A stretch of 64,000 nt of DNA, taken from the NCBI RefSeq assembly GCF_050874005.1, contig NZ_JBNMJV010000008.1:24232-88231 (forward strand), read 5' to 3'. Positions 8,353 through 17,007 of this stretch are shown here, one piece after another (positions within the stretch are counted from its first letter, which is position 1; each line of letters opens with the position of its first letter). This stretch comes from Huintestinicola sp050874005. GTDB lineage: Bacteria; Bacillota; Clostridia; Oscillospirales; Ruminococcaceae. Under the pieces are notes generated by a model. It was not told the DNA's origin. It did not search any database and saw nothing but the letters and a program-made list of their open reading frames with translations. The translations under genes were made by a program, and so were the position numbers.

Positions 8353-9252
8353 ATGGTAATAGAAGTAAACAACCTGAAAAAATACTTCGGAGAGGTCAGA
8401 GCGGTGGACGACGTAAGCTTCAGCGTACAAAAGGGTGAGCTTTTCGGATTTTTAGGCGTAAACGGCGCAGGAAAATCCACCACCATAAACATTCTCTGCA
8501 CCCTCCTTGCCCCCACCTCGGGCAGCGTTACGGTCTGCGGCAGGGAGATCGGCAAAGAGGACAATATCATCAAAAAGCACATAGGCGCAGTTTATCAGAA
8601 CAACTGCCTTGACAAGCTTCTCACAGTAAAGGAAAACCTCCTCACCCGTGGCAGCCTTTATGTCAGCGACAAAGAACAGCTCAGAAAAAACATCGGAAGG
8701 GTAAGCGGCATTCTTGACCTGGGAGATATCCTTAAACGCCCCTACGGCAAGCTTTCGGGCGGACAGAAGCGGCGCTGTGAAATAGCCGCCGCTCTTATCC
8801 ATTCCCCGGATATCCTTTTCCTTGACGAGCCAACGACAGGTCTTGACCCTGCCGCAAGAAAAAGCGTGTGGGAAACGGTAAGAAGCCTGCAACGTGAAAC
8901 GGGTATGACAGTTTTCCTCACCACCCACTATATGGAAGAAGCGGCTCAGGCAGACCACATTGCCATAATGGACAAGGGACATCTCACCCGCTTCGGAACG
9001 CCTTTCGAGCTTAAAGAAAAGTATGCCCGTGACAAGCTTGTGGTCACATTAAAGGGCAGAGGAGCGGAAAATCTCCTTGCCGCAATGGACTGTTCCTATT
9101 CTCTTTCGGGAGACAAGGCGGTCATTGATATCCCAAGCACCATGGAAGCCCTGCCTCTGCTTGAAAAGATACGGGATATGATAAGCGGCTTTGAAGTTAT
9201 CCAGGGAACACTTGATGATGTTTTTCTGAGTGTAACGGGAGGTGCGGTATGA
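8353..9252 (+). CDS. ABC transporter ATP-binding protein (ABC-2 exporter type)
   Basis: A 299-residue ATPase of the DrrA/CcmA-like exporter class. Walker A GVNGAGKST is at ~35-43, the signature LSGGQ at ~134-138, Walker B ILFLDEP at ~154-160, and the H-loop histidine lies in TTHYMEEA. The C-terminal ~80 residues after the ATPase core match the DUF4162-like tail of drug or lantibiotic exporters. Its stop overlaps the permease start by four bases. The transported substrate is unknown; neighbours suggest a self-contained exporter with its own LytTR regulator. Confidence 0.92.
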   Translation: MVIEVNNLKKYFGEVRAVDDVSFSVQKGELFGFLGVNGAGKSTTINILCTLLAPTSGSVTVCGREIGKEDNIIKKHIGAVYQNNCLDKLLTVKENLLTRGSLYVSDKEQLRKNIGRVSGILDLGDILKRPYGKLSGGQKRRCEIAAALIHSPDILFLDEPTTGLDPAARKSVWETVRSLQRETGMTVFLTTHYMEEAAQADHIAIMDKGHLTRFGTPFELKEKYARDKLVVTLKGRGAENLLAAMDCSYSLSGDKAVIDIPSTMEALPLLEKIRDMISGFEVIQGTLDDVFLSVTGGAV

Positions 9253-10163
9253 ACGGATTTTTTAGTCTTTTAAAAAGGAACTGTCTTGTATTCCTGCGTG
9301 ACAAGGGCGCAGTAATAATGTCAATGCTCTCAATGGCAATAGTCCTGCTGCTGATGGGCATTTTCCTGGGCAATATGAACGTGGAGGAAATAACAGACCT
9401 GTTAAAGCAGTACGGCGGCGAAAGAGACGAAGCAGCCGACCTGCAGAACGCAAAAATACTTGTTCACTACTGGACGCTTGCGGGAATAACCGTAGTAAAC
9501 GCCGTTATGGCGTCCCTCACCGTAATGGGACAGATGATAAGCGACAGCTCGGAAAACCGCCTTGCAAGCTTCTACTGCGCCCCCGTAAGCAAGGGTGTCA
9601 TCTCCCTTTCCTACATAACCTCCTCGGTGGTCATAGGTACGGCAATGTGCCTCGCAGTAATGGCAGCATATATGGGCTATATCGCCGCAATCGGCGGAGA
9701 GGTGCTCCCTGTAAAGGACATACTGCTTGCGGCGCTTTACACCTTTATGACCGTCTGCATTTTCTCGCTTATAATGTACCTTGCGGCAATGTTCGTAAAA
9801 AGTACGGGCGTATGGTCGGGCATAGGCACGGTCGTGGGAACACTTGCAGGCTTTGCGGGAGCAATATATCTCCCTATGGGCAGTCTTGCGGAGGGTGCGG
9901 CAGCGGTGCTGAAATTCATACCCATTCTTCACGGCACATCTCTCCTGCGGCGTGCCTGCTGCGGAGAGATCCTCCAAAAGACCTTTGATGGACTGCCGAA
10001 GGAAGTGCTTGAGGAATATAACAAATATATGGGCATAACCGTTGAAATGGGAGACAAGACCCTGACGGACTCGGCACAGATACTTTTTGTCTGCCTGTTC
10101 GGACTTGCAGCCCTTGCAGCAATACTTATAATATCCCGGAAAAGGAGAGCTTCCGACAGATGA
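9249..10163 (+). CDS. ABC-2 type permease
   Basis: A 304-residue membrane protein with about six hydrophobic segments (first at ~20-38, then a cluster from ~75 to ~230, last at ~278-295), typical of ABC-2 permeases. An extracytoplasmic polar loop follows the first segment. It overlaps the ATPase gene by ATGA and the LytTR gene by four bases, so the three are translationally coupled. It forms the channel for the exporter; substrate unknown. Confidence 0.88.
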   Translation: MNGFFSLLKRNCLVFLRDKGAVIMSMLSMAIVLLLMGIFLGNMNVEEITDLLKQYGGERDEAADLQNAKILVHYWTLAGITVVNAVMASLTVMGQMISDSSENRLASFYCAPVSKGVISLSYITSSVVIGTAMCLAVMAAYMGYIAAIGGEVLPVKDILLAALYTFMTVCIFSLIMYLAAMFVKSTGVWSGIGTVVGTLAGFAGAIYLPMGSLAEGAAAVLKFIPILHGTSLLRRACCGEILQKTFDGLPKEVLEEYNKYMGITVEMGDKTLTDSAQILFVCLFGLAALAAILIISRKRRASDR

Positions 10164-10594
10164 AAATAACCATACTTGACCCCTCCCCGGGGGAAGAGGA
10201 CGAGATAATCATAAAATGCCGCCGCCTTGACGAGGGTCTTATCCGCCTGATACGTGACTACGGCGGAGAGGACCCGAGACTTAAATGCCGCAAGGACGGG
10301 AAAATATATTTTATCCCACCCGAAGAAATATTCTATTTTGAATCGGTGGACGACAAGGTTTTCGTTTACTGCGAAAAAGAGGTCTATGAAATAAATCATA
10401 AGCTGTACGAGCTGGAGGAGCTTTTGCCACGGGAATTTATGCGCTCCTCCAAATCCTCCATACTGTGCCTTGACAGGATAAAAAGCCTTGCCCCCGCCTT
10501 CGGAGGACGCTTTGAAGCGCTTCTCACAAACGGAGAGCGGGTCATAATCTCAAGGCAGTACGTCCCCGAGCTTAAACACAAGCTTGGTCTGTGA
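10160..10594 (+). CDS. LytTR DNA-binding regulator
   Basis: A 144-residue protein with a short N-terminal segment and a LytTR domain at ~40-142 (YFIPPEEIFYFESVDDKVFVYCEKEVYEI, then FMRSSKSSILCLDRIKSL). It lacks a receiver domain, so it acts as a stand-alone regulator like the LytTR proteins paired with DUF3021 membrane proteins, which often bind and inhibit them. It is coupled to the permease gene upstream and is followed by just such a DUF3021-like gene, so it probably controls this operon. Confidence 0.88.
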   Translation: MKITILDPSPGEEDEIIIKCRRLDEGLIRLIRDYGGEDPRLKCRKDGKIYFIPPEEIFYFESVDDKVFVYCEKEVYEINHKLYELEELLPREFMRSSKSSILCLDRIKSLAPAFGGRFEALLTNGERVIISRQYVPELKHKLGL

Positions 10595-10610
10595 AAGAAG
10601 GGATATTATT

Positions 10611-11048
10611 ATGAAAAAACTCAGCCGTATAGCAAAGCTTTTTACAATGATAGCCTCGGGGATACTGCTTGTTGCCACAGTCTACATCACCGTTTTCTGG
10701 GGACCCGATACCGAAATAAGCATAAAGGTCCTGTGGCAGATAATAGCCGCTGCCGCCCTTTGTTCCCTTGTGGAGCTGATATTCCCAAGCGGCGAAAAGG
10801 AGCCGTCCAAAAAGGCAATGCTCATTCTCACCATACTCTGTTTTGTTTATGTAAACGCCGTAGTCCTGACCTGCGCCTTTGTCTTTGAGTGGATAAGAAA
10901 CAAAGACCCCCTTATGATAACAGCAATGGAGCTGTGCATAATCGCCGTATTTGCGGGTGTGTACGCCATAGGCTATTTTTCCGACCGCAGGGAAGCGGAA
11001 AAAATGAACCGTATCCTCAGCCGCAATGATAAAGATAAAAACCGTTAA
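10611..11048 (+). CDS. DUF3021-like four-helix membrane protein
   Basis: A 145-residue protein with four predicted membrane segments (about 8-28, 36-58, 72-95, 104-124) and a charged C-terminus, fitting the DUF3021 family that pairs with LytTR regulators as membrane-bound inhibitors. The start is ATG 10611, 7 bases after AGAAGGG; the reading frame extends 27 bases further into the LytTR gene without a binding site. A role in sequestering the LytTR protein is inferred from known LytTR regulatory pairs. Confidence 0.75.
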   Translation: MKKLSRIAKLFTMIASGILLVATVYITVFWGPDTEISIKVLWQIIAAAALCSLVELIFPSGEKEPSKKAMLILTILCFVYVNAVVLTCAFVFEWIRNKDPLMITAMELCIIAVFAGVYAIGYFSDRREAEKMNRILSRNDKDKNR

Positions 11049-11083
11049 GCTGCAAATAAATTCGACTATTTACAAAATATAAC

Positions 11084-11112
11084 TTGACCTTTCCGCTATA
11101 ATGTGATAAAAT
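11084..11112 (+). promoter_or_regulatory. Promoter of the GNAT-tsaE-tsaB operon
   Basis: TTGACC (11084-11089), 17-base spacer, TAAAAT (11107-11112). A better-looking TATAAT at 11097-11102 has no -35 at proper spacing. Confidence 0.5.
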
Positions 11113-11149
11113 AGTGATATATAAGCCAAAGGCGGCGGGAGGGATTTTG

Positions 11150-12175
11150 GTGGATATTGAATACGTGTCCGAGCTGAAAAAGCCGACAGATACAATAGAT
11201 CTTTACAAAGCTCTCGAATGGTATAACCTCAGCGGCTACACCGACGAGGATATCGAAAAAGCCAACGCCAGCTTTTATTCCTGCTACGCCTACGACGGGG
11301 ACACCCTTGTAGGTCTGGGCAGAGTAGCCTCGGACGGTCTCATAGCCGCCATAATGAGCGGGATATGCGTCCGCACCGATTACCGCAGGCACGGCATAGG
11401 CGCTGAAATTGTAAAAAGGATAGTGGAATACTGCCAGTCGGGCATCTATAAGCTCAGCGTGCAGATATTCTGCGAGGACAGTCTTATCCCCTGGTACGAG
11501 GGTATGGGCTTTGAAAAAATGCCCGTGGGAATGAGAAAGCCAATGCCTCAGTGCGAGGAAAGAAGCGCTCTGAAAAAAAATTTCGGTGATATCTACGGCA
11601 TCGACCAGATAACCGAGCTTTCCGAGGATTTCTACTGGTATAATTTCGACGCATTCGGCGATTTCAGCTACTACAGCGGTATGGGCAGCGAGGGAGTAAA
11701 GGTCCCCTTTATCCGTATGATACTTTACAGCAACGCCCCCGTCAGATTCAGCGCCGAACTTATCTTTGAGAATGTAAGCGAGTTTGAGATAGGCTGTATC
11801 GGAGTGAGAACTCCTCTTTTCGGCTTTGATATAATCTGCACCGAGAAATACGGCTATGCCGAAAAAAAGCGGTATAAGATACGCTCTCTCGAGGACGACG
11901 ATATCAGCTTTTTCTGCGAGAAATTCCGTGTAATGAGCGTGACCCCTTCAATGAGCACCGCAAGCATTGCCAGCCCCGAAAAAGCGGACGAAAATATAGC
12001 CCGTTTAATGTCGGGCGCTGACGAAGCGGAAGCGGAGTATGACGCCGCTCACAGCAACGACATTCCTGCCGAGACAAAGCCAATAGGCGGAAATGACCTG
12101 AGCGATAAGCTTAAAAGTCTTCTGTCCGCCGCATCGGACGTTGACGAGCTGTTAAAAAATATGGGCAGCGTATGA
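11150..12175 (+). CDS. GNAT-family acetyltransferase with a C-terminal extension
   Basis: A 341-residue protein whose first ~140 residues form a GNAT domain: CYAYDGDTLVGLGRV, the acetyl-CoA loop RTDYRRHGIGAEIVKR and the closing IPWYEGMGFEKMPVGM. The remaining ~200 residues are not a known domain to me; they contain a beta-rich segment (~155-265, YYSGMGSEGVKVPFIRMILY) and a charged helical tail. Start: GTG 11150, preceded by GGGAGGG at 6 bases. It overlaps tsaE by four bases, so it is co-expressed with the t6A genes, but it does not resemble RimI, the usual GNAT partner there. Confidence 0.8.
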   Translation: MDIEYVSELKKPTDTIDLYKALEWYNLSGYTDEDIEKANASFYSCYAYDGDTLVGLGRVASDGLIAAIMSGICVRTDYRRHGIGAEIVKRIVEYCQSGIYKLSVQIFCEDSLIPWYEGMGFEKMPVGMRKPMPQCEERSALKKNFGDIYGIDQITELSEDFYWYNFDAFGDFSYYSGMGSEGVKVPFIRMILYSNAPVRFSAELIFENVSEFEIGCIGVRTPLFGFDIICTEKYGYAEKKRYKIRSLEDDDISFFCEKFRVMSVTPSMSTASIASPEKADENIARLMSGADEAEAEYDAAHSNDIPAETKPIGGNDLSDKLKSLLSAASDVDELLKNMGSV

Positions 12176-12651
12176 AAGGAGCAGCCGTGACACCCTATTC
12201 GGAAACCGTATTCACCGCCACCCCCGAGGAGACCATAGAAGCAGGCAGGCGCCTGGGAAAGCGTCTTACGGGCGGCGAGGTCATAGCATACAAAGGCGGT
12301 CTCGGGGCAGGAAAAACCACCTTCACCCGAGGCCTTGCAATGGGAATGGGTCTCGAGGACAACGTTTCCTCACCCACCTTTGCCATAGTAAACGAATATC
12401 ACGGGGACGGACTGTCCCTTTATCATTTTGATATGTACCGCATAAGCGGCGGAGAAGCCCTTGAGACCACAGGCTTTTTCGATTATATGTCCGAGGACTC
12501 GGTCATAGCCGCCGAGTGGTCGGAAAATATTGAAGATGAGCTTGACGGAAACACCATAACCGTCACTCTTGAACTTACAGAAAACGGCGGCAGGAAAATA
12601 ACCCTGACCGACCCCACCGGAGGAACTAAATTTGCTGGTACTTGGAATTGA
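12172..12651 (+). CDS. tsaE: tRNA t6A biosynthesis ATPase TsaE
   Basis: P-loop ATPase that resets the TsaB-TsaD complex during N6-threonylcarbamoyladenosine formation at tRNA position 37. The 159-residue protein has Walker A GGLGAGKTT at ~42-50, the SSPTFAIVNEY motif and the conserved HFDMYR. It is coupled at both ends: ATGA with the GNAT gene and a 20-base overlap with tsaB. tsaC and tsaD are not in the window. Confidence 0.94.
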   Translation: MKGAAVTPYSETVFTATPEETIEAGRRLGKRLTGGEVIAYKGGLGAGKTTFTRGLAMGMGLEDNVSSPTFAIVNEYHGDGLSLYHFDMYRISGGEALETTGFFDYMSEDSVIAAEWSENIEDELDGNTITVTLELTENGGRKITLTDPTGGTKFAGTWN

Positions 12652-13336
12652 CACATCGGGAAAGACCGCTTCCTGCGCTCTCTGCACAGAGGATGCGGTC
12701 CTTGCCCAGAACACCTTTGTAACAAAGCTCACCCACTCACAGGTGATAATGCCGATGTGCAAAAAAATGCTCTCCGACGCAGGAAAGACTCTTTCCGACG
12801 TGGAGGGCTTTGCTGCCGTAAGCGGTCCCGGCTCATATACGGGACTGAGAATAGGAATAGCCGCAGTAAAAGGGCTTTGCTTCGGGCTTGATAAAAACTG
12901 CGCAGGGGTATCGTCCCTTATGTCCCTTGCCTATAATTTCAGGGGCATATCTCCCCTTGACAGTATCATCTGCCCCGTAATGCACGCCCGTCAGGAGCTT
13001 GTTTATAACGCTGTTTTCAAAGCAGAAAACGGCAATATCATAAGAGAGCGTGAGGACGGGATCACCCAGGTAAAACAACTTGCCGACGAGCTTTCATCGC
13101 TCTCACAGAATGTCATTTTAACGGGAGACTATGCCGAAACTCTTTATGCTTCTCTTAAAGATAAATGCAGCCATATATCCCTTGCGCCGCCGCTTCTGAG
13201 AGCGCCCCTTGCCTTGAGCCTCTGCTATGCCGCAATGGATATGGGATTTTCCTCTCCCGACGACCTGAACGCCGAGTATTTACAGATAACAAAAGCCGAA
13301 AAAGATCTGAACGAAGCGCAGGGCAGCGCAAAATAG
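12632..13336 (+). CDS. tsaB: tRNA t6A biosynthesis protein TsaB
   Basis: A 234-residue ASKHA-fold partner of TsaD. It carries LVLGIDTSG at the N-terminus and the family signature SGPGSYTGLRIG at ~64-75. The start codon is TTG 12632, 6 bases after GGAGGAA; no ATG is available nearby. It overlaps tsaE by 20 bases. A near-perfect terminator follows. Confidence 0.93.
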   Translation: MLVLGIDTSGKTASCALCTEDAVLAQNTFVTKLTHSQVIMPMCKKMLSDAGKTLSDVEGFAAVSGPGSYTGLRIGIAAVKGLCFGLDKNCAGVSSLMSLAYNFRGISPLDSIICPVMHARQELVYNAVFKAENGNIIREREDGITQVKQLADELSSLSQNVILTGDYAETLYASLKDKCSHISLAPPLLRAPLALSLCYAAMDMGFSSPDDLNAEYLQITKAEKDLNEAQGSAK

Positions 13337-13350
13337 CCGAAGATCACAGT

Positions 13351-13395
13351 CCCCTTCATATTTCCCGATACAGGAAATATGAAGGGGGCTTTTTT
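13351..13395 (+). terminator. Terminator of the tsaB operon
   Basis: Perfect 15-base arms CCCCTTCATATTTCC (13351-13365) and GGAAATATGAAGGGG (13373-13387), then GC and six T. Confidence 0.93.
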
Positions 13396-13406
13396 CATAT
13401 CAAATA

Positions 13407-14291
13407 TCAGAAGAATATATTCAGCAGTCCAAGCACAAAGCCTATCAGCGCTCCGAGATTAACAATAGTGTTCAGCTCTTTTTTCATAACGCTCATAACC
13501 AGCTCCTCAAGCTCATCTGCGGTCATAGCGTTTATCTTATCCTCGGCTATGCTGCCAAGATCGAGCCACTGCATAAGCTTTTCCGCACAGCCCGATACAG
13601 CCTTTTTATACAAAGCCATAACAGCCTTTTTAAGCTGACTTCTGTCAATGCTCAGCTCCTCTGCAATGCCCGCAAGCGAATTATTTCCCATATCGGACAT
13701 TTTCCGGGAAACATAAGGCGCAATGAACTCCTCTCCGTGCTCTGCAATGTAAGCTTGTATATCGCTTCCCACAGGAGCAAGAACAGACGCAAGCAGCTCG
13801 TCCGTCAGGAGCATCTGAATCATCGGGTTGTTAAGCTTCTCCCTTATAATGCCGGGAGCCTTTTCCATAATAATGCCTGAAAGATCGACCTGAGCGACTG
13901 CTTCGGCTATGTACCTTCCGATAGTCTTTGAAATAATCTCTTTTTTGCCCTCTGTCTCCTCACCGGAAATATCGGGCAGCTCGGCAAGAAGGCTGTTTAT
14001 GGGCAGCGAGAACTGTTCCACTATCGCATCGGCTATTTTCTCCGCCAGCTCATCGCTGAGGAGCTTGTCTTCAATATCCGCCTGTGTGATAAGATTATTG
14101 CCTATAGCATTTCCCACAGCTTTTGCCAGCCTTGACTTGCCTTTAGGTATAGCTCCGGGAGTAAAGGGCAGCCTGTGTCCCAGAAGCTTTATTTCCTTTT
14201 TAGGGTGAAACAGCATTTTCACCGCAATAAAATTGGTGCAGTAGCCAATCACCGCACCGATCACCGGTCCGGCAATGTATTTGATAAGCAT
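13407..14291 (-). CDS. DUF445 family membrane protein
   Basis: A 294-residue protein with hydrophobic segments at both ends (~3-20 and ~275-293) and the family motif GYCTNFIAVKMLFHP near the N-terminus followed by PFTPGAIPKGKSRLAKAVG. The centre is a helical, charged region (~70-250). DUF445 (YheB/YtlR-like) proteins have no established biochemical role. It ends facing the tsaB terminator and lies three bases downstream of citrate synthase, so it is probably in that operon. Confidence 0.85.
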   Translation of the reverse strand: MLIKYIAGPVIGAVIGYCTNFIAVKMLFHPKKEIKLLGHRLPFTPGAIPKGKSRLAKAVGNAIGNNLITQADIEDKLLSDELAEKIADAIVEQFSLPINSLLAELPDISGEETEGKKEIISKTIGRYIAEAVAQVDLSGIIMEKAPGIIREKLNNPMIQMLLTDELLASVLAPVGSDIQAYIAEHGEEFIAPYVSRKMSDMGNNSLAGIAEELSIDRSQLKKAVMALYKKAVSGCAEKLMQWLDLGSIAEDKINAMTADELEELVMSVMKKELNTIVNLGALIGFVLGLLNIFF

Positions 14292-14294
14292 AAT

Positions 14295-15623
14295 TTATCC
14301 TTCCTTCTTCTTCATAACACTCATATATGCAGGTCTGATTATCTTATCGGTGCAAACGATCTCCTCAATTCGGTGAGCGCTCCAGCCCACAATTCTTGCA
14401 ACTGCAAATATTGCAGTATAAAGCTCTTTCGGAATACCCAGCATATCATATACAAATCCGCTGTAAAAATCCACATTGGGGCAAACGCCGCTGCGGTTAT
14501 GCTTTCTGTTCATAATGACCTGAGGAGCAAGCCGCTCGACCTGCTCATACAGACGGTATTCATCCGTCCTGCCCTTTTCGGCGGCAAGCTGCTTTACATA
14601 GCTTTTCAGCACCCGTTCTCTCGGGTCGGAAAGGGTGTACACAGCGTGTCCCATTCCGTAAATGAGGCCCTTTCTGTCAAAGGTGTCCTTGTCGAGTATC
14701 TTTTCAAAATAAGCGGTAAGCTCCTCATCGTCCTCAACATCCTTTATATGCCCGGAGATATCCGCCATCATATCCATTACCTTGATGTTTGCACCGCCGT
14801 GCTTGGGGCCTTTAAGCGAACACATTGCCGCCGCCATTGTGGAGTATGTGTCAGATCCCGACGAGGTCACCACTCTTGTGGTAAATGTGGAGTTGTTTCC
14901 GCCGCCGTGCTCCATATGCAGTATCAGAGCGGTATCAAGGACCTTGGCTTCGGTTTTGGTGTACTGCTTGTCGGGGCGCAGCATAGTCAGTATATTCTCT
15001 GCAGGGGACAGCGCAGTGTCGGGATAGTGGATATACATACTGTCAAGGTTCTGATAATAATTATATGCGTTGTATGCATACACAGCCAGGGTCGGGAACT
15101 CGCTTATAAGCTGAATGCACTGACGGATAATGTTCTGCAGGGAAGTATCCTTCAGCTCCTTGTCATATGAAGCCAGCGTCAGGATACTTCTCGTCATAGT
15201 ATTCATTATGTCGTCGGTGGGCGCTTTCATAATAACGTCTCGTGTAAAGTTTGCGGGCAGAGGCATAAGCGTTCCCATTACAGAACGGAATTCCGAATAT
15301 TTTTCATCATCGGGCATCTCACCGAAAAGCAGAAGATAGGCAATTTTATCATATCCCATCTCATATTCCCCAAGCCCGTTTATAAGGTCTTCCACACGAT
15401 ATCCACGATACCACAGCTCACCGTTACAGGGCTCTTTTGCGCCGTTTTTCACCTCGTAGGATTTTATAAGGGAAATATTTGTAAGACCCGTAAGCACGCC
15501 GTTTCCCTTTTCATCACGGAGTCCCTGGTTTATGTCATACTCATCATAAAGTCTGTGTTCGATAAAATCATTTTCACGGCAGGAGCGTTCAAGCTCGCTC
15601 ATACATTCATTCAGCGGTTTCAT
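14295..15623 (-). CDS. gltA: Citrate (Si or methyl) synthase
   Basis: Condenses oxaloacetate and acetyl-CoA to citrate, feeding 2-oxoglutarate and glutamate synthesis. The 442-residue protein carries the catalytic triad in context: H275 (KGPKHGGAN), H326 (YGMGHAVY) and D385 (CPNVDFYSG), plus HMEHGGGN at ~236-243. Its ~25-residue N-terminal extension is usual in Clostridia-type enzymes. It overlaps the upstream MarR-type gene by 17 bases, which suggests that this regulator controls citrate synthase. Methylcitrate synthase cannot be excluded from motifs alone. Confidence 0.92.
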   Translation of the reverse strand: MKPLNECMSELERSCRENDFIEHRLYDEYDINQGLRDEKGNGVLTGLTNISLIKSYEVKNGAKEPCNGELWYRGYRVEDLINGLGEYEMGYDKIAYLLLFGEMPDDEKYSEFRSVMGTLMPLPANFTRDVIMKAPTDDIMNTMTRSILTLASYDKELKDTSLQNIIRQCIQLISEFPTLAVYAYNAYNYYQNLDSMYIHYPDTALSPAENILTMLRPDKQYTKTEAKVLDTALILHMEHGGGNNSTFTTRVVTSSGSDTYSTMAAAMCSLKGPKHGGANIKVMDMMADISGHIKDVEDDEELTAYFEKILDKDTFDRKGLIYGMGHAVYTLSDPRERVLKSYVKQLAAEKGRTDEYRLYEQVERLAPQVIMNRKHNRSGVCPNVDFYSGFVYDMLGIPKELYTAIFAVARIVGWSAHRIEEIVCTDKIIRPAYMSVMKKKEG

Positions 15624-16101
15624 AATTTTCCTCCATTTGTTCCATTTCGGTTCTGATCACCGACTCAAACTCTTTCATAAGCTGAAGCAGCTGTATCATT
15701 TTATCCCTGTCAAACTTTTCAAGCACCTTGGTATAAAAATCTTTCAGCTTGTTGTCGGTTTCTTCGTAAACCTTCATTCCGTGTTCGGTGATGGTCACAT
15801 AAGTGCCGTCCCTTCCGTCGCCGTCGTGATCCCAGTTAATAAGGTTTTTGCTGTTCATTTCCCTTATGAGCTTTGATGTTTTCCTTATAGGCATATTCAG
15901 CTTTTCAGAGAGTTCGCTCAGGTAAATTTTACCTGAATATATGGGGTCGCTCTCAATATGCTCACACATATAATGAAGGACTATATATTCGGCAATACTT
16001 GCGTCTGCAAATAAAAACTTCGCATCGTCCTTAGCCATAATGTACCTTCTGTATGTAATTTCGTGAGCAAGTTCCTTCATCGGTTCTTTGTCTGTACTCA
16101 T
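15607..16101 (-). CDS. MarR-type winged-helix regulator
   Basis: A 164-residue MarR-like protein: dimerisation helices at both ends, a winged helix at ~60-115 (LSELSEKLNMPIRKTSKLIREM, then DGDGRDGTYVTITEHG wing). The gene overlaps citrate synthase, so a role in its control is likely. Its upstream region carries AGTTTGTTTTTAAACT, nearly identical to the palindrome in front of the next MarR gene upstream, hinting at shared or cross-regulation. The start ATG follows GAAAGGA. Confidence 0.88.
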   Translation of the reverse strand: MSTDKEPMKELAHEITYRRYIMAKDDAKFLFADASIAEYIVLHYMCEHIESDPIYSGKIYLSELSEKLNMPIRKTSKLIREMNSKNLINWDHDGDGRDGTYVTITEHGMKVYEETDNKLKDFYTKVLEKFDRDKMIQLLQLMKEFESVIRTEMEQMEENYETAE

Positions 16102-16136
16102 TATTTATCATTCCTTTCTTTAATTTAAAATCATAC

Positions 16137-16152
16137 AGTTTGTTTTTAAACT
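16137..16152. promoter_or_regulatory. Candidate MarR operator upstream of the citrate-synthase regulator
   Basis: AGTTTGTTTTTAAACT, differing by one base from the palindromic site at 16658-16673 in front of the other MarR gene. Confidence 0.6.
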
Positions 16153-16159
16153 ATAAGCT

Positions 16160-16190
16160 TAAAAATAAAAGCATCATTTCAAATGCTTTA
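16160..16190 (-). terminator. Weak terminator between the two MarR genes
   Basis: On the minus strand AAAGCAT...ATGCTTT arms (16189-16183, 16174-16168) followed by TATTTTT. It would partly insulate the downstream citrate synthase unit. Confidence 0.5.
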
Positions 16191-16193
16191 TTT

Positions 16194-16631
16194 TCAAGTC
16201 ATAAAGTGCTCGATATTTTTGCATATCTTGTAAGAGGTTTTTTTATATTCGGCAATTTCTTCCTCGGTCAGCCCGCAGAAAAGCTCATTTCTGATATTGT
16301 TCCATATGCTTTCAATGTCCGCAGCCACCTCTTTGCCTTTATCGGTCAGGCTGAAATGCAGGTAACGGCGGTCATTTTTATCCTGTACAGAAGTAATATA
16401 ACCCTTTCCGGTCAGCCCGTACACCGTTGAGGAAATGTGACCCTTGTTTGCATTCAGGAACTCGGTGATATTGACAAGCGAGTCGGCGTCCTTGCATATT
16501 GACAGATAGTATATGACCTCAAATTCGGCACGCTTCATACCATAATGCTTTCTCAGCAAAGCAAATTTCGAGTCGGAATACTTTCTGAACTCACCGCCTT
16601 TGAGAACGACCTCTATCGGTCTCTGAACCAT
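16194..16631 (-). CDS. MarR family transcriptional regulator
   Basis: A 145-residue MarR protein with the winged helix at ~50-100 (VNITEFLNANKGHISSTVYGL, wing QDKNDRRYLHFSLTDKGKE). It shares only the fold with the MarR-type protein downstream. Its promoter is a perfect TTGACA-N17-TATAAT and a 16-base palindromic site starts immediately after the -10, the classic position for autorepression. Ligand and other targets are unknown. Confidence 0.9.
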   Translation of the reverse strand: MVQRPIEVVLKGGEFRKYSDSKFALLRKHYGMKRAEFEVIYYLSICKDADSLVNITEFLNANKGHISSTVYGLTGKGYITSVQDKNDRRYLHFSLTDKGKEVAADIESIWNNIRNELFCGLTEEEIAEYKKTSYKICKNIEHFMT

Positions 16632-16657
16632 ATTCTCACCTTGCTTTCGTTTAAATT

Positions 16658-16702
16658 AGTTTGTTTTAAAACTATTATATCACCGTCTCCAATACTTGTC
16701 AA
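16658..16702 (-). promoter_or_regulatory. Consensus promoter with overlapping operator for the upstream MarR gene
   Basis: On the minus strand TTGACA (16702-16697), 17-base spacer, TATAAT (16679-16674). Directly after the -10 lies AGTTTTAAAACAAACT (16673-16658), containing the perfect palindrome GTTTTAAAAC, covering the transcription start. Confidence 0.8.
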
Positions 16703-16848
16703 GCATTCAGGTTATTTTTGATACAAATGTACAATAAAATAAACAGTTCTCTCTTGTGTATTTGTTCAAATAACAAAAAATGATTTTCAAAAAAATGAAA
16801 ACAGAAAAGAATAAAGAATAAATAATAAAGCTCATAACCTCCGCCCCA
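16703..16848. other. AT-rich gap with a solo copy of a MITE-like end sequence
   Basis: No gene is seen. Bases 16813-16830 are identical over 18 positions (AAAGAATAAATAATAAAG) to the terminal inverted repeat of the element at 37658-37791. Confidence 0.55.
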
Positions 16849-16881
16849 TAAAAAAACAGCCCCGATTAGCGTCGGGGCTGT
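16849..16881 (-). terminator. Terminator downstream of the deacetylase gene
   Basis: ACAGCCCCGA (16856-16865) and TCGGGGCTGT (16872-16881) form a perfect 10-base stem; the minus strand continues with a seven-T run. Confidence 0.85.
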
Positions 16882-17007
16882 AAGTTTATCCGAGCTGCAG
16901 CAGGGATAAACCGAAACAAAATAAAACAAGGAAGATAACGAGATGTTCTGCTGTCTGCATCAGCAAAACAGGATATATCAAAATCCCGCAAGGGATCTGA
17001 TGTCAAT

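Noticed and set aside
11097..11102. TATAAT as the -10 of the GNAT operon
   Set aside because: Only 7 bases separate it from TTGACC; the TAAAAT at 11107 has the correct 17-base spacing.
14175..15170. 331-codon open frame on the plus strand
   Set aside because: Antisense to citrate synthase and DUF445; composition (His/Cys-rich) is typical of a shadow frame.
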